A stretch of DNA of 64,000 bases from Alphaproteobacteria bacterium (GTDB lineage: Bacteria > Pseudomonadota > Alphaproteobacteria > UBA828), in contig SHWC01000007.1 of the NCBI GenBank assembly GCA_009691045.1, positions 1-64,000 on the forward strand, read 5' to 3'. Within the stretch, counting starts at the first letter, position 1. Every line of letters begins with the position of its first letter. Below, piece after piece: positions 62,825-64,000 of the stretch. The position numbers and the translations under genes were made by a program. The notes under the pieces were generated by a model. The model was not told the origin of the DNA. It saw nothing but the letters and a program-made list of their open reading frames with translations, and made no database searches.

Positions 62825-63079
62825 CGGTACACATCCTCTCGTTTGTCGATCACGGGTCACCATCATTTCGTCGCCTCGCACCCGGAACACTGCGCGCCAT
62901 TTGCTGACCCTCAGCCGGTACAGGCCAGCACCGAAATCCTTGACGCTCGCGTGGCGGCGTTCCTTCAGGCCGGCCGGATCGGCGGCGAGAGCCTTGAGGC
63001 GCGCGATCAGGTTGATCCGGACCGCCGCCGGCATTCGGCTCAGGTTCCGCTGGGCGTCGCGGCTCAGCAACAGTTCCAT
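62823..63079 (-). pseudogene. RelE/HigB-like toxin, reading frame shifted near the C-terminus and fused to the antitoxin ORF
   Basis: MELLLSRDAQRNLSRMPAAVRINLIARLKALAADPAGLKERRHASVKDFGAGLYRLRVSKWRAVFRVRGDEMMVTR; the VIDKREDVYR* ending lies in a neighbouring frame. Confidence 0.78.
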
Positions 63080-63091
63080 GCGGTATATTTT

Positions 63092-63134
63092 ACCACAGGT
63101 TACATTGACGCCAAGGGAAAATGTAACCCGTGGT
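63092..63134. promoter_or_regulatory. candidate operator of the toxin-antitoxin module
   Basis: ACCACAGGTTACATT-(13 nt)-AATGTAACCCGTGGT: 15-bp arms with one mismatch, immediately upstream of the toxin start. Confidence 0.7.
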
Positions 63135-63413
63135 GATATATTCTTTGGTCCGGCACGAGCCTGGATGGTGAGCCCGGCGGTGAGCGGCGCCAAAGAAATT
63201 GTCGATCGCAGTGAGGGGCACGCGCTCCTCGGTCACGACCTGAGCGATAGCTAGATCGCCAAGCGCCGGTGAATATCGCCATGAGCGATTGGGGCGAGGA
63301 CCTTCTGATCAATTTGGCCGAATGGGTCAGGCGGGAGAACGCCTTGAAGATGCGCCCGAGAGTGCGCCCAACTATCGCCACCGCCGCCGAAATTGATGCT
63401 GAGGCCAAGAAAA

Positions 63414-63488
63414 TGGTGGGCGGTACTGGGATTGAACCAGTGACCCCTACGATGTCAACGTAGTGCTCTCCCGCTGAGCTAACCGCCC
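63414..63488 (-). tRNA. tRNA-Val (anticodon GAC)
   Basis: Reverse complement GGGCGGTTAGCTCAGCGGGAGAGCACTACGTTGACATCGTAGGGGTCACTGGTTCAATCCCAGTACCGCCCACCA. Confidence 0.95.
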
Positions 63489-63699
63489 ACGCGGCTCTCG
63501 ATAGCACCGGCGGCCGCGGCTTGGCAAGGCCGCGAACTGGCGGAGGTGCCCTCGTTCCCGGTCGAAATGATGGGCTTCAATCTTTAGACGCCCTCAGACG
63601 CCGGGCGCGCTCTCCGCGCGCTTGGCTTTCGCCGCTAACGCGGCGCGGCGCGGTCGCGCCGGCCAAGTCTCGATGGGCTTGTCTCGTCGAGATTTGGGC

Positions 63700-64000
63700 T
63701 CAGGCCGGCGGCAGAACGCGCTCGATCTCCTCGACCAGCGAACGCAGATGAAATGGCTTGGAAAGGACACGCGCGTTCGGGTGGCGGGGGGGCGTTGTTG
63801 TTGAGGGCAACCGCAGCGAAGCCCGTGATGAAAATGACCTGGATCCCCGGCATCTCGATCGAGGCGCGGCGGGCCAGCTCAAGCCCATCCATGCCGGGCA
63901 TGACGATGTCGGTCAGGAGCAGATCGAAGCGTGTGCCCGCGATATGGGGCAGAGCCGCGAAACCATCCGCCACAGAAATAACCTCATGGCCAACGCGCGC
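63700..64000 (-). pseudogene. CpdR-like single-domain response regulator, 5' end outside window, apparent +1 frameshift
   Basis: ARVGHEVISVADGFAALPHIAGTRFDLLLTDIVMPGMDGLELARRA...FITGFAAVALNNNAP, then frame change to ARVLSKPFHLRSLVEEIERVLPPA*. Confidence 0.82.

Overview
GC-rich alphaproteobacterial-type chromosomal segment, mostly housekeeping and metabolic genes at high coding density. I see no CRISPR array and no prophage; the only transposase is an IS3-like fragment at the left edge next to tRNA-Pro(CGG). Recognisable blocks: FAD-oxidase/ALDH/pdxA; corA and cobW with a polysaccharide deacetylase; a heme-anchor/2Fe-2S/adenylate cyclase; metY, ECF sigma/anti-sigma, cysteine synthase; methylmalonyl-CoA mutase; ATM1-type ABC exporter and GDT1; rpmB, upp, pntAB; pepF; acyl-CoA synthetase with indolepyruvate ferredoxin oxidoreductase; glycerate kinase, pyk and glcDEF; rpmJ; yajQ. 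The right end carries a toxin-antitoxin module, tRNA-Val(GAC) and a cpdR-like regulator. The most unusual signals are: (1) two copies of a modular palindromic repeat family whose terminal TAG supplies the stop codon of three flanking genes, with arms that differ between copies but pair within each copy; (2) a toxin-antitoxin operon fused into one ORF by an apparent 2-nt loss, with a strong operator-like inverted repeat upstream; (3) genes broken by single in-frame stops (TAG, TAG, TAA) or by a homopolymer frameshift in a CpdR-like regulator. All calls come from reading the sequence and the supplied ORFs. No database search was run.
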